Counted from the stretch's first letter, positions 1-12,524 are shown. The stretch: DNA of 64,000 nucleotides from Pelagomonas calceolata (GCA_918797485.1 CAKKNE010000001.1:3038001-3102000); one strand, 5' to 3'. The notes: generated by a model not told the origin, from the sequence alone. Program-made: numbers and translations.

Positions 1-1
1 A

Positions 2-3000
2 GCCAAAAACTTAGAAGTAGAGACGGCCGTGGAAGATCTCATCTCGGAACTCGCGAGATACCCCCTATGTGACGACGATACCTTGGATACCGAAGCCATA
101 AATTTGTTAAGAGTCCATTACAACAAGATGCTCTACACGGCGCTCTTGAACTGCGTCAAGAACTCGCTCAATAAGATGAAGGCGAGAGTCTGTGTAAGAG
201 GTGGCGGCACGGGTTTTCTCTTCGTCCAGCGGCCGTTTTTTACGGTCGACGTCCAGCTCTCCGTGCCTTCGGTCAGGCTAGCGCCGTCGTTAGATGACGT
301 CCAGCGGGCCATCAATAGGTCTGCGGTCGCCGTGTTGGGGTGTGCGAAGCGCGTCTTCAACTGGGGGCAGCTCGGCCTGCCGGACGAGCGGAAGTCAGCT
401 TTTTTTGATCGTTTAGGTAGAGATACGGAGATCGTGAAGATCGCCCTCTTGTTGACGGGCGCTCTCCATGCGACAAAAAATCAAGTGCAAGATTGCCTAT
501 CAGCGTTCAAGCAGTACGACTGGTTGTGGAAAGATGATAGAGATAAGCACTACTCGCGTTTTACGGCTCGGAACCCGAAGCTCGAGGACTTCGATAAGCA
601 GTTGCAGTACTTCATGTCCGTCGAGGAAGCCATCACAAGGATCACGCCCATGACGAACATCGGCGCACTCACCTTGAACACGGCAAATTACAAGCTACAG
701 TTGCGGAACGAGTCGCGCCAGTGGAAACAAATATATTCTACTAAAATACATCATATGGCTAGAGATGCGTTACGCGGCTTGTTAGACTACATAAGAACAA
801 CATCAACAAAGCTCCACACGGAGGTCACGGATTTGGACACTTTGAGATATGTGATGACCGTGCTCAAAGACGTGAGGGAGAAGGAGTCGTCGATAGAGAT
901 GGAAATAGCACCCATCTTCGACATGTACGCCATGCTGGACCACTACCTGCCCGGTGGGCTCGTGGATCAGGACGAGATGGACCAAAAGAGTGTGCTGCGG
1001 CCGTCGTGGCACAAGCTCGCCGACTTAGCTGAAGATGTGGCCGACGAGCTCGGCAAGATCCAAGGGCATTATAAAAAGAAATTAGTTTTGGATGTGCGCG
1101 AGTTCAAGCAGGACTGTAGTGATTTTAGAAGTGATTTCGAGCGTAATGGCCCTGGGGCGCCCGGGTGCTCGCCCGAGGAGGCCGTGGAGCGGTTGAAGCG
1201 TTATAAAAATGAATTGGACGTGCGCGAACGGAAGATGGACATGTACATTGCGGGCGAGGAGCTCTTCGCGCTACGCACGTCGAAGTACCCGGAGATGGCG
1301 CGCACGCGGAAGGAGGTCGGTTTGTTGGACCAGCTCTACGGTTTGTACCTCGACGTCCTCCAGTCCGTCGAAGTCAACCAGTCGACGTTGTGGATTGATG
1401 TTCCGGGAAGATTACAGGAAATGACCGACGAGGCCAATCAATTTGACCTGCGATGCAAAAAAATGCCGAAACGGCTGCGCGAGTGGCGGGCCTACGAGGA
1501 TTTACGGGCGAAGCTCACGGACTTCCAGGACCTGCTACCTCTCATATCAGAGCTGGCCAAACCTTCGGTCAAACCTAGACACTGGAAGGAATTGTTTTCG
1601 CAGGGCGGTTTTACGCTCCCATATGACAAGGAGGCCTTCCAGCTCCAGGACATCTTCGAGTCGCCCATTCTTACATGGAGAGAGCAGGTCGAGGAGATCT
1701 GCGAGGGCGCCGACAAGCAGCTGGGCATCGAGACCAAACTCAATGAATCCCGAGAAACGTGGTCTCATACGACATTTACGTTCGGCCGGTGGAAGGGTCG
1801 GGACTGTCCCATCCTCCAGGCGTTTGGCCAGATCATCGATGATTTGGAAGAGGCCCAGATGAACATGCAGACCCTGCTGAGTATGCGCCACGTCGGGCCG
1901 TTTCGGGAGCCCGTGCAGGAGCAGCTCACGGCTCTCAGTGACACGGCGGACACGCTGGAGCTGTGGATCAAGGTCCAGCTGCTCTGGACGGCTTTGGAGA
2001 GCGTCTTCATGGGCATGTATCAGTGTCCAAACTTCGACACGACGTCCCTTCGACACAATCGACCGTATCCAGAGAGACCCCGAGTTGAACTTTGATTGAA
2101 CCACGCAGGCGGCGACATCGCGAAGCAGATGCCCCTCGAGGCCAAGAAGTTCCTCAAGGTCAGTGACTCAGCGTGATTTCCTTCAATTTCTCAACTTGAA
2201 GTTGCGTCGACGGCGTCATGTCGCCCTCATCATGATCATCGGAGCGTCGACGCGCCTCGCGAGTGCACATCGATGGGTTTCGCGACGCGGTCGTTCGACG
2301 CAGGTCGACCGCGACTTCGTGAAGCTCATGGCCAAGGCCGAGCAGACGCAGATCGTGTTGCAGTGCTGCGCGAACGAATTGCTGAAGAACACGCTGCCGG
2401 TCTTGTATGATGAGCTCGAGCGGTGCCAGAAGTCTCTCGAAGGGTATTTAGAACAAAAAAGGGCCATCTTCCCGCGGTTTTACTTCGTGTCGAATGCTGC
2501 CATACTCATAATTTTATCTCAAGGCTCCGACCCGTTGCAGATGCAGCCCTACTACGAGAAGGTGTTCGATTCGGTGAACCAAGTGGAACACGACAAGAGC
2601 GACAAGGGCAAGATTTTGGCCATAAAAAACATTTCGGGTTCCGACGAGGAACGGGTCAAGCTCGCGAAAGTCTGTCTTGCGAGTGGTAGCATCGAAGTGT
2701 GGTTAGGAAAACTAGTCATAGAGATGCAAAAGACGTTAAAAGCGTTGTGTGAAACCGCAGCAGCACAATGCGCGGAGATGTCGCTCGGCGACTTTGTGGA
2801 CGCGAACTGCGCGCAGTTCGCTTTGTTGGGCATCCAGTTCAACTGGACGGCGCAGTGTCAAGAAGCTCTTGAGAAATCGAAGCAGAACAAGGCTATCGTG
2901 CAAGACACGAACCGGCAACAGTTAGTCGTGCTGCAGGAGCTGTCGTCGTGGTGTCTCAATGACCTCAAAACCAAAATGAACCGCCGGAAGATCGAAACGT

Positions 3001-6000
3001 TGGTTACTATTCATGTGCACCAGCGCGACGTGTTTGAAGACTTAGCGAGGTTGCACCGCTCGAGGAAAGGAGGGTTAGATGCAGGGGATTTCGAGTGGCT
3101 CAAACAAGCGCGCTTCTACTGGCGCCCCGACGCCAAAGATGATCACGGTCCGTCCGCCTGTGTGGTCGCGGTCTGCGACGTCGAGTTTACTTATAGTTTC
3201 GAGTACCTAGGATGCAAGGAACGACTCGTGATCACGCCGTTGACCGATAGGTGCTATATTACATTATCACAAGCTTTAGGAATGCATCTGGGAGGTGCTC
3301 CCGCGGGCCCCGCCGGCACGGGCAAGACGGAGACGGTCAAGGATCTAGGGAGAGCGCTAGGTGTCTTCGTGGTCGTCACAAATTGTACGGACCAGCAAAG
3401 GTACACGGACATGGCCAAGATCTTCAAGGGTCTTTGTCAAGGTGGCTTGTGGGGGTGTTTCGACGAGTTCAACCGCATCGAGTTACCTGTCCTGTCGGTC
3501 GTGGCCCAGCAGGTCTTAGCTATAACGAACGCGAAACGAGTGGGCGCGAAATCGTTTTCGTTCCCGGGCGACCCCCAGGTCATCGGTCTCATCCAGAACG
3601 TCGGCTACTTCATCACGATGAACCCGGGCTATGCTGGCAGGCAGGAGCTGCCCGAGAACCTCAAAGTCTTATTTAGATCTGTATCGATGATGGTCCCGGA
3701 CCGCGAGTTATCAGTGTGGAAATCATCTCGGCACCGCGGCCCTCGGAGAGGCCCAAACTCGGCCACGACCTCCGACTGATAGTTGAGACCGTAGTGAGAG
3801 AGAAACACCTCACTCCGACCCCAACACACCTCAAATTGAAGCGCAACTTGAACTTTGATGTCCACGCAGGCGAGATCATCATGAAAGTTAAATTGTGTTC
3901 CGTCGGTTATAGTAAATTCCCGGAACTTGCCCGGAAGTTTAATGTTTTGTACCGATTGTGTGAACAGCAACTCTCGAAACAGAAACATTACGACTTTGGA
4001 TTAAGGAACATCCTCAGTGTTTTGAGGACGGCCGGTGCGACGAAACGGAAAGAATTGGAAGCTGACGAGGAGTTGCTCGTCATGCGTACTTTAAGGGATA
4101 TGAATTTATCAAAATTTGTGGCGCAAGACGTGCCTTTATTCTTATCTCTACTCGCGGACCTGTTCCCGCAAATCACCATTCCCCAGGGCGGGGGACACGA
4201 AAAAGTGCAGGAGACACTCACAAGTGTCATAGACAAGTACCGACTCATCGACCACGATAGTTGGCGGCTGAAGGTCATCCAACTCTACGAAACGACGTTG
4301 GTAAGGCACGGCATCATGCTCGTCGGGCCCCCTGGAGCAGGAAAATCCAATATAATAAACGTGTTGCAAGACGTATTGTCGAGAGTCCTAGGCATAGCCC
4401 ACAAGCGCGTCCGGATGAACCCGAAGGCCATAAGGGCGGAGGAGATGTTCGGCGAGACCGACCGGTACGATCTCGGCGTCCCACGTCGGTGCCTTCACTT
4501 CAATACGACTCGTGTCCATCTCACGATGCCGGGGGTGGTTTCTTTTTTGCTGAAGAGGCCGTTCGGACCGTATTCACGAGAGATGCTCCGCGCAGGTTGA
4601 GCGGCGAGTGGATCAGCGGCATCTTCGCGGCCATGTGGGGCAAGTTCAACGATCGGGCGCGGAAAGATAATACCTGGATTTTATGTGACGGTCCTGTTGA
4701 TGCCGTGTGGATCGAAAACTTGAATACGGTGCTCGATGACAACAAGATCCTCACATTAGCCAATGGTGATAGAATACCCATGACGGACAACGTCAAGCTC
4801 ATGTTCGAGGTTGAAGATTTAAGGAACGCCTCTCCTGCGACAGTATCTAGAGCAGGGATCATCTTCGTCAGTGCCTCAGATTTGGACTGGGAACCAATAC
4901 TAAAAGCCTGGCTGAATAAATGCGACCCCGTGCACCACCCGGACATGCTGCGGGAGCACTTCGAGAACTACCTGGGCCACTGTACATCCCTCAGGGATTG
5001 CGGCCTGGCCTTCGAGTGGCTCCGGGCGAACTGCAACGTGCCCATTTCCGTCAGTAGGGTGGGCATGGTCGAGAAGACGCTGACCTTGATGGACGCATTA
5101 TTATCATGTATGGAGATCAGTGAGTCGATCGACGACGCGCATCACGAGCTCGAGCGGTGCGTGCTCTTCAGTCTGACCTGGGGCGTTGCTGGCTTACTTG
5201 AGAGTGATGATCGATTGAAGTGGGACGCCTGGCTGCGGGAGATGGACTCGGAACCGACGAACATGCCTCTCCACGTCGCACAAGGCGAGTCCATCTTCGA
5301 GTACGGCATCGACCATGAAACGATGGAGTGGGAGCGGTGGAGTACGCCGGTCTACAAACCTCCCCGTGGGGATGTGGAGGACTGGTCCGGTGTTTTGGTG
5401 CCCACGCTGGAAACAACTAGATGTGGCTACATCTTAAGTCAACTACGTAGTAGAGAAACACCAGTACTGCTCCTAGGCGGGTCCGGCACGGCGAAAACCA
5501 GTACGGCCTACATGTTCTTCGACTCCTTAGAAACGGAAAAGAACATCATTAAAAAGATGAACTTTTCCTTTGCTACCACTCCTGGCTCCTTCCAAGGTAG
5601 CATCGAGGCCGAGCTCGACAAGCAGGGCGGCAAGAGTTATGGACCACCAACGGGTAAAAGGATGACCATCTTCTTAGATGATTTATCCATGCCTGAAGTT
5701 AATACGTGGGGCGACCAGCCGACTCTCGAATTAGCTCGTCAATTGGTCGAGACGGGTGGAGTTTGCTTCCTGGACAAGGACAAGAGGGGAGATGTCAAAG
5801 AAGTAAGGGGCGTGGATTATGTTGGAGCGATGGACCTGCCGGGAGGGGGCAAGAATGACATCCCCAACAGACTGAAAAGGCATTTTTTCATGCTGACGGT
5901 CGTGACGCCTTCTCCCTCGTCGGTAGCCGCTATCTATGGTATATTGTTGCAATCCAGATTCGACGCGAAAGAATTTAAATATTTAGGGGGGGAGTTCCCG

Positions 6001-9000
6001 GGCTTCGTGGCGAGGATGCCCCCGACGACGATGGCTTTATTTAAATGGTTAAGGGAGAAGATGCTGCCCTCACCGACGAAATTCCACTACACGTTCACGC
6101 TGAAGGATCTTAGTCGTTTATTCCAGGGTATCCTGCGGACGCCGAAGTCGACGTACACGCAGGATTCTGTGTTGGTGCAGTTGTGGAGACATGAAGCGGA
6201 AAGAGTGTTCAGTGATAAGTTGGTCAATTTACAGGACAAGGACAAGTTCAAGAAGGAGCTTGATCTCGTTTCCAAACAGTTGACCGGGGCCGCACCTGCC
6301 AAAGGGAAAAAGGACCGGCCGCCGTCGGCGCTGAAGTCTCCTACCAAAAGAGGTAAATCCGTCTCACGGCCTGGTTCAGCGCCAGCCGCCGATATTCATT
6401 CGCGCTGCGTCGCTCCCGCACTGTTTGTGGACTTTCTTAGAGATGACGAGTACGACGAGGACGGCATCCTGGCGCGATCTCGGCGTTTTGATTAGTAAAG
6501 GTGCCTTCACTTCCTTGGACGTGTCCATCTCACGATGCCGGGGGTGGTTTCTTTTTTGCTGAAGAGGCCAATTCGTGATGCTCCGCGCAGGTCGCCGAGG
6601 CGCCGAAGATTTACGAGGTCGGCGGCGACATCGACTCGTTACGTACTCGATCGAAGCATTTCCTCAACCTCTACAACGAGGAACATCCAGCAAGACAGAT
6701 GAATTTAGTTATTTTCGACGACGCGCTGTTGCATCTAGTTAGAATCTCGAGAGTGCTGGGCATGCCTCGAGGTAACATGATGCTCGTCGGCGTCGGCGGC
6801 TCCGGCAAGCAGTCCCTCACCCACTTAGCCTCGTACATGGCCGGCTCCGTGCCCTTCCAGATCGTGCTCACGAAACAATATAACCTCGCGACGTTCCTCG
6901 ATGATCTTAGAATGATGTACAAGACCGCAGGACAGCAACGAAAAAAAGCTACGTTCATCTTCACGGACTCGCAGATCAAGGATGAGAACTTCTTAGAGTT
7001 ACTCAACAGTCTACTCATGACGGGCGAGATCCCCGGCCTCTTCCCGAAGGACGAGCTCCAGATCATGGCGTCGGACATCCAGCAATATGCGCCCAAATCA
7101 GTACCGGTGGACACGCCGGAAAGTCTCGTGAAGTTCTTCTTCGACACGGTCCGTAGGAATTTACACGTCGTCCTTTGTTTTTCGCCGGTCAATGCGAAGT
7201 TCGCCGATCGCGCGCAGAAGTTTCCTGGGCTCATCACGGGGTGTGCGATCGACTGGTTCCTGGGCTGGCCCAAGGAAGCGTTAAGAGCTGTTAGCGAAGG
7301 TTTTGTCGGAGACATGCCCATCATGTGCTCTGATACCGTGAAAAGTAACTTGATCGAGCACATGGCCTTCGTCCATAACTGCGTGGTGGAGTGCTGCGGC
7401 GAGTACTTCCAGAAGATGCGGCGGCACGTCTACCAGACGCCTACCTCCTATTTGGCCTTTTTACAATTTTATAAACGAGTCTACGCGACGAAGTTACAAG
7501 AAGTAGAAAGGAAGGCGTCGAACGTGCGCGTTGGTTTGGAGAAGCTCGCGAAGGGCGCCGAGGACGTCGAGAGCATGAAGGTCGTGCTCGCGGACGAAGA
7601 AGTCAAGCTCCAAAAAGCGAATGAAGATACCACAAAGATGCTCGGTAAACTACAAAAAAGCAGCATGGCCGCCAAGAAAGAAGCTGATATTGTCAATGAC
7701 ATAAAAAAGGGCTGCGAGGAGGAAGCCCACAAGATCGCGCTCGAGAAGGCCGACGCGGAGAAGGATCTCGCGAAGGCGATGCCTTTTGTGGAAGAAGCGG
7801 AAAGAGCTGCCAATTCGATCAAGCCCAACGACCTGAACGAGGTCAAGAAGCTCGGGAAACCTTCCGACATCATCAAGCTCGTGTTCGACCTGGTCGGTTT
7901 ACTGAAAATGGAAAAGATGGTCAAGACGGAGACCGCGGAAATTACGATGGGTGCGGCCGCGGCGCCGCAGCTCGCCTTCCCTTCATTGGCATGAGTCGCC
8001 TTCGAGAGAGGAGGTCGCGGGTGGTTTCTTTTTTGCTGAAGAGGCCGTTCGGATCGCGAGACCCGCGCGCAGGCATCGGGAAAGAAAAGCGGACCTTCGG
8101 CTTCATCAAGGATAGTTTTAAAAATATGCAGGGCGGCATGCTCGCCGACTCGTCATTTCTCAAAAATATTTTCTACTTCAGTAAATACGAAAAGGACATG
8201 ATCAACGACGAGACGATCGAGTTCATGCGCGCGCGCGGCGTCCCGTGGTTCAAAGTAGGTTTCACGCCATCGACGCGCTTCGTGTCCATCAGACGAGGTC
8301 GTGGGTAGTTTTTTTTCGATTTTTGAGGCAGTTCGAGTGACCGCGATGCCCCGCGCAGGCAACCCTATTTAGATATTGAGGAGTACAACACGCTCGTGGC
8401 GAAGAACGCGTCGAAAGCTGCCGAAGGCCTGTGTGCGTGGACCAAGGCCATGTGTAGCTACCAGGCGGCCTCGAAGATCGTCAAGCCGAAGCTCGAGGCC
8501 CTCAAGCTCGCCGAGGCGAAGCTCGCCGAAGCGCAAAAAGAACTCGACAAGGCCGAGGCCAAGCTCCAGGGCGTCATGGATGTTTTGAATAAGCTCCAGA
8601 AGCAGTTCGAGGACCAGATGGCCGTCAAGGCGGAGATCGAGGCCGGTGCGTTTGCGGCGTCCGACGCCGGGGGTCGTTTCTTACCGCGATACGCGCAGGC
8701 GCCAAAAAGACGCGCGACAAGATGCAGCAGGCGACCGATCTCATCGGCGGGCTGGCCGGCGAGCGGAAGCGCTGGACCGAGGACAGCGCCAAGTTCGACG
8801 CGACGAAGACGGCGCTCGTCGGCGACGTCGCCGTCGGTGCGATCTCGGCGTCCCGTTGTTTAGAGACGCCTTCACGCCATCGACGCGACTCGTGTCCATC
8901 AGACGATGCCGGGGGTGGTTTCTTTTTTGCTGAAGAGGCCATTCGGACCGAACCGCGATGCTCCGCGCAGGCTGCGCGTTCGTGTCGTACTGCGGGCCCT

Positions 9001-12000
9001 TCAACCAGGAATTTAGGGATTACATCGTGGAGAAGAAGTTGACGGCTGACCTTCGCAAGAAAGATGTCCCTTGTTCTCCGTCCCTAGATGTCATTAGTCT
9101 GTTAGTTGACGTTTCCGAGACTTCCGATTGGGCTTTGGCAGGACTACCAGGGGATCCTCTCAGTATCCAGAACGGCATCGTGGTGACACGATCCTCGAGA
9201 TATCCACTGCTGATCGACCCCCAGGGCCAAGCGATCAAGTGGATCCGGCAGCACGAGGCGGAGCGCTTACCTAACTTTGGTGTTACTGCACTAAATAATC
9301 CAAGAATAAAGGATCAATTGGAGTTCGCCATGGCCGAGGGCAAGGCGTTGATCGTGGCGGGCGTCGAGGAGGAGCTCGACCCCATGCTTGACCCAGTGCT
9401 CAACAAGCAGTGGATCCAGAAGGGGAAAAGCAAGTACATCAACCTCATGGACAAGCTCTGCGAGTTCCAGGAGACCTTTGCCTTGTATTTGATTACTCGC
9501 TTACCGAATCCGCATTTTAGTCCAGAGGACCAGGCCAAATGCGTCGTCGTCGACTTCACTGTTACCAGGAAGGGCTTGGAGGAGCAGCTTTTGGGGAGAG
9601 TGATTCAGAAGGAACAGCGGTCCTTGGAGGAGCAGCTGTCGTCGGTCCTGAACGACGTGGCGACGAACACGAAGGCACTTTTAAGGTTAGATGAGCTATT
9701 ACTGGAAAGGCTGTCGGCGAACACGGGTAACCTACTAGATGACGAAGAACTCATTGCGGTGCTGGCCGAAACCAAAACGAAAGCCGTCGAAGTGAATGAG
9801 AAGTTGCTGGCCGCGGGGACGACGCGGGCGTCGATCGACGAGAAGCGCGAGCAGTACCGGCCGGCCGCGACGCGCGGTTCCGTGCTCTATTTTGCGATCG
9901 TGGACATGTCCCAGGTCAACGTCATGTACCAGACCAGCCTAGATCAGTTCCAGGGGCTGTTTGACTCGAGCATGGACCTCGCGGAAAGAGCGTCGCTCGC
10001 GTCGAAACGCGTGGCCAATGTTATTGATACGATGACGTACATCGTCTACCGCTACATTTCTCGTGGCTTATATGAGAAAGATCGACTGAGTTTCAAGCTT
10101 TTAGTGCTGTTCAACATTTTGGTGACTGCTGGCAGATTAACACCATCGGAGGTCACGCTGTTCCTGAAGGGCGGCGCGGCCCTGGATATCAACGCCGTGA
10201 AACCGAAGCCCGTGCCCTGGCTCACGGACACGGCCTGGCTCAATATTGTGCAACTGTCCTCGGATCAAGGGGCAATCGTCTTCCGCTCGTTGCAGGACGA
10301 CGTGCTAAGGGACGACGCGAAGTGGAAGGCCTGGTATAATGATAATGAGCCGGAACGACAGCCCATACCGGGCAACTACCAACCTAGATTCGAGGCCGAT
10401 CCGAACGGCGATTTCTACAGGATGCTCCTCGTCCGGTCACTCCGAGAAGACCGGACCATCCTATGTGTGGACGACTTCATCACGCGCCTCGAAGCCATCG
10501 ACGTCGCCGGGACGAAACTCCCCTGCATGGGCGGGAAGTTCACGCAACCCGTCACCGAAACGATCGAGATGACGTACGCAGACATGTCGACGACGATACC
10601 CATCGTGTATCTGTTGAGTGCGGGCGCGGACCCCACGGATACCGTCGAGACCTACGCTCGCAAAAAGAAGAAGCACATTACCTGTGTCAGCATGGGGGAA
10701 GGCCAGGAGCCCGTCGCGCTGCGAGCGATCAACAGTGCGACGGTCGAGGGCATGTGGGTCATGCTCCAGAACTGCCACCTCGGGCTGCCCTTCATGGAGG
10801 GCCTCGAGGAGCTTTTGGGCAAGATTAGAGTCAATGAAGCCACGTTACCTGATTTCCGATTATTTATTACCACGGAACCGAATCCCAAGTTTCCCATCGG
10901 GTTGTTACAATTAGCTGTTAAGGTTACTTGTCAGCCTCCTAGCGGTTTACGGGCGGGTCTCATGCGTTCGTATACTGTTATAGTGGACCAAGACCGGTTA
11001 GAGCGAGTGGAGACGGCGCAGTGGCGGGTCCTGGTCTATGCCCTATGTTTCCAGCATTCCGTCGTGCAGGAGCGTCGCAAGTACGGCGCCATGGGCTGGT
11101 GCGTGCCGTATGAATACAACGATGGAGACATCAACGCTTGTTTACTCTTCTTGGAACGACATTTGTACCAAGGGGCGTTGAGCTGGCCAACTTTACAATA
11201 CATGGTCGCCGAGGTGCAATACGGCGGCAAGATCACGGACGATCTTGACAGGAGACTATTCCGAACGTATGCGAACCAGTGGCTCACAAGTGCGACGACG
11301 AAACCCGGCTTCGCGTTCCGGCCGTCCGAGACCTTGCAAAAAATCGAAAACGACTTTGGGTATGGCTGCCCGCCCGGCGACACGCACGACGACTACGCCG
11401 CGTTTGCGAAAACATTGCCTTCTGTCGATTCGCCGGAGGTCTTCGGGCTCCATCCGAACGCCGACCTCGCGTTCCGCAACAAGGAGGTGCGGAACTTATT
11501 AGCTACTATTTTGGAAACGCAGCCGAAAGGAGGCGGTTCGAGTGGAGGTGGCCCGACGCGAGAAGACGTGGTCTACGCGAAGTGCGAGGAGATTTTGTCG
11601 GGCATACCCGAGGACTACGTCGAGGAAGTTTATGCGAAGGCCCTGGATATGAGTCAACCGCTGGACGTGTTCCTGAACCAAGAAATTCAGAGGTTGCAGC
11701 TCGTGATTGGGTCGGTGCGACAAAAATCAAATACCATCTTGGGAGCTATTAGGGGCGAAGTCGTAATCACGCAACAGATCATCGACGGGATCAATGCGAT
11801 CTTCGACGCGAAGGTGCCCCACGACTGGGTCTTTTCTCCCGCGGGAGATGAGGTGTCGTGGCAAGCTCCCACTATCGGGTTTTGGGCGTCCGGCCTCGGG
11901 GCGAGAGATGACCAATTACGCAAATGGATCGCCGGCAAAGGAAGACCGAAGTCCTACTGGTTCCCGGGCTGGTCGAACGCGGCGGGTTTCCTGACGGCGG

Positions 12001-12419
12001 TCCAGCAGGAGGTGACTAGACGGCATCGCAATGAGGGCTGGGCGTTGGACGGCGTTCGCGTCGATAGCGAAGTCACGGAGTACGACCGCGCGGAGCAAGT
12101 CCGTGCGCCTCCCCCAGAAGGAGTTTATATCAGTGGACTATCGTTGGATGGGGCCATCTGGGACAAGTCGGGAGCTTGTGTCGCCGAGGCGAAGCCGAAG
12201 ATTTTGTTCTGCGAGATGCCCGTCCTCTTCGTCACGGCCGTGACGAAGACGGCGAAGAAGTCGAGCGACTTGGGCCCCTTCGGCGGTTTTAGTTGTCCGG
12301 TCTACAAGTACGTCCGGCGGACGGACAAGTACATCATCTTCATGGTCAACCTGCCGTCCCAACAGAAGCCGGACCACTGGATCCTGCGGGGCGTCGCGCT
12401 GCTGTGCTTTACGTCCTAA
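2..12419 (+). CDS. Axonemal outer-arm dynein heavy chain (DNAH5/DNAH8-like), 3' ten exons, 5' partial
   Basis: ATP-driven motor of the flagellar outer arm. The visible coding part is exons 2-2012, 2109-2158, 2304-3702, 3870-4464, 4596-6471, 6591-7950, 8073-8226, 8359-8645, 8699-8836 and 8971-12419. They sum to exactly 3773 codons including the stop. The frame is open at base 2, so roughly the first 800 or more residues lie upstream. In order: linker; AAA1 Walker A GPAGTGKT (3306-3329), followed by GCFDEFNRIELPVLSV; AAA2 GPPGAGKS (4325-4348); AAA3 GGSGTAKT (5476-5499); AAA4 GVGGSGKQ (6789-6812); coiled-coil stalk with the microtubule-binding tip (about 7490-8830); AAA5/6; and the C-terminal domain ending GVALLCFTS. 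The AAA1-AAA2 wording (VPDREIIMKVKL, HYDFGLRNILSVLRT) is closest to the DNAH5/8 (Chlamydomonas gamma) class as I remember it. A basic Ser/Pro-rich insert sits between AAA3 and AAA4. Introns 6-9 interrupt the stalk; the last exon is 3.4 kb without introns. Confidence 0.95.
2013..2108 (+). mobile_element. Dynein intron 1 (96 bp, GC-AG), introner family 2
   Basis: Splicing restores the dynein reading MGGDIAKQMP. The donor is GCATGT and the acceptor CCACGCAG. It shares TATCAGTGT near its 5' end and TTGAACTTTGAT near its 3' end with intron 3, so both look like copies of one element. The outer blocks are loosely inverted repeats of each other (ATCA..GT..CAA on opposite strands). Confidence 0.75.
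2159..2303 (+). other. Dynein intron 2 (145 bp, GT-AG)
   Basis: Donor GTCAGTG, acceptor TTCGACGCAG. Splicing joins KKFLK to VDRDFVK. The first three bases, GTC, are repeated at the start of the next exon. It contains a CAACTTGAAG block loosely like family 2, but I cannot assign it firmly. Confidence 0.85.
3703..3869 (+). mobile_element. Dynein intron 3 (167 bp, GC-AG), introner family 2 with visible target duplication
   Basis: Splicing restores VPDREIIMKV, a conserved dynein stretch. GCGAG occurs both at the first five bases of the intron and at the first five bases of the next exon, as expected for a target-site duplication. The GC donor therefore comes from the target copy and the AG acceptor from the element. 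The TATCAGTGT and TTGAACTTTGAT blocks match intron 1. Confidence 0.75.
4465..4595 (+). mobile_element. Dynein intron 4 (131 bp, GT-AG), introner family 1
   Basis: Splicing gives EMFGETDRLSGEWISGIF. It starts GTACGATCTCGGCGTCCC and ends ATGCTCCGCGCAG. The 40-base core at 4521-4560 is identical to that of intron 5 (6530-6569) and differs at two bases from intron 9 (8901-8940). Confidence 0.9.
6472..6590 (+). mobile_element. Dynein intron 5 (119 bp, GC-AG), introner family 1
   Basis: Splicing joins DEDGIL to VAEAPKIYEV. It starts GCGCGATCTCGGCGTT and ends GATGCTCCGCGCAG. It carries the identical 40-base family core at 6530-6569. The donor is GC. Confidence 0.88.
7951..8072 (+). mobile_element. 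Dynein intron 6 (122 bp, GT-AG), diverged introner family 1
   Basis: Splicing joins EITMG to IGKEKRTFGF in the stalk. The 5' third (GTGCGGCCGCGGCG) has diverged, but 8021-8046 matches the family core without a mismatch, including the T-run. It ends CGCGCAG. Confidence 0.85.
8227..8358 (+). mobile_element. Dynein intron 7 (132 bp, GC-AG), introner family 1
   Basis: Splicing joins TIEFM to QPYLDIEEYN. It starts GCGCGCGCGCGGCGTCCC, aligned base for base with the first 18 bases of intron 9. It shares the CACGCCATCGACGCG and GTGTCCATCAGACGA blocks with intron 9 and ends CCCCGCGCAG. Its core has several substitutions, so it is probably an older copy. Confidence 0.82.
8646..8698 (+). mobile_element. 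Dynein intron 8 (53 bp, GT-AG), internally deleted introner family 1
   Basis: Splicing joins VKAEIEAG to AKKTRDKMQQ. It starts GTGCGTTTGCGGCGTCC, keeps GACGCCGGGGGTCGTTTCTT from the core, then jumps to GCGATACGCGCAG. It looks like a full element that lost about 80 bp but kept both splice sites. Its length is not a multiple of three, so it must be removed. Confidence 0.8.
8837..8970 (+). mobile_element. Dynein intron 9 (134 bp, GT-AG), introner family 1, fullest copy
   Basis: Splicing gives VGDVAVGCAFVSYCGPF. It starts GTGCGATCTCGGCGTCCC, has the CACGCCATCGACGCGAC block and the core at 8901-8940, and ends GATGCTCCGCGCAG. The exon resumes at GCTGCG, similar to the intron start GTGCG, possibly a decayed target duplication. 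Confidence 0.9.
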
Positions 12420-12524
12420 GAAATTACGGAATAGTATCTCTAGTTTTATGGGGAGGCATGATCCTTACTTGCCGGGGGACGCGCCGCGGACTTGTGCGCG
12501 CGCGCGATGTTCACGGATTCTCGT

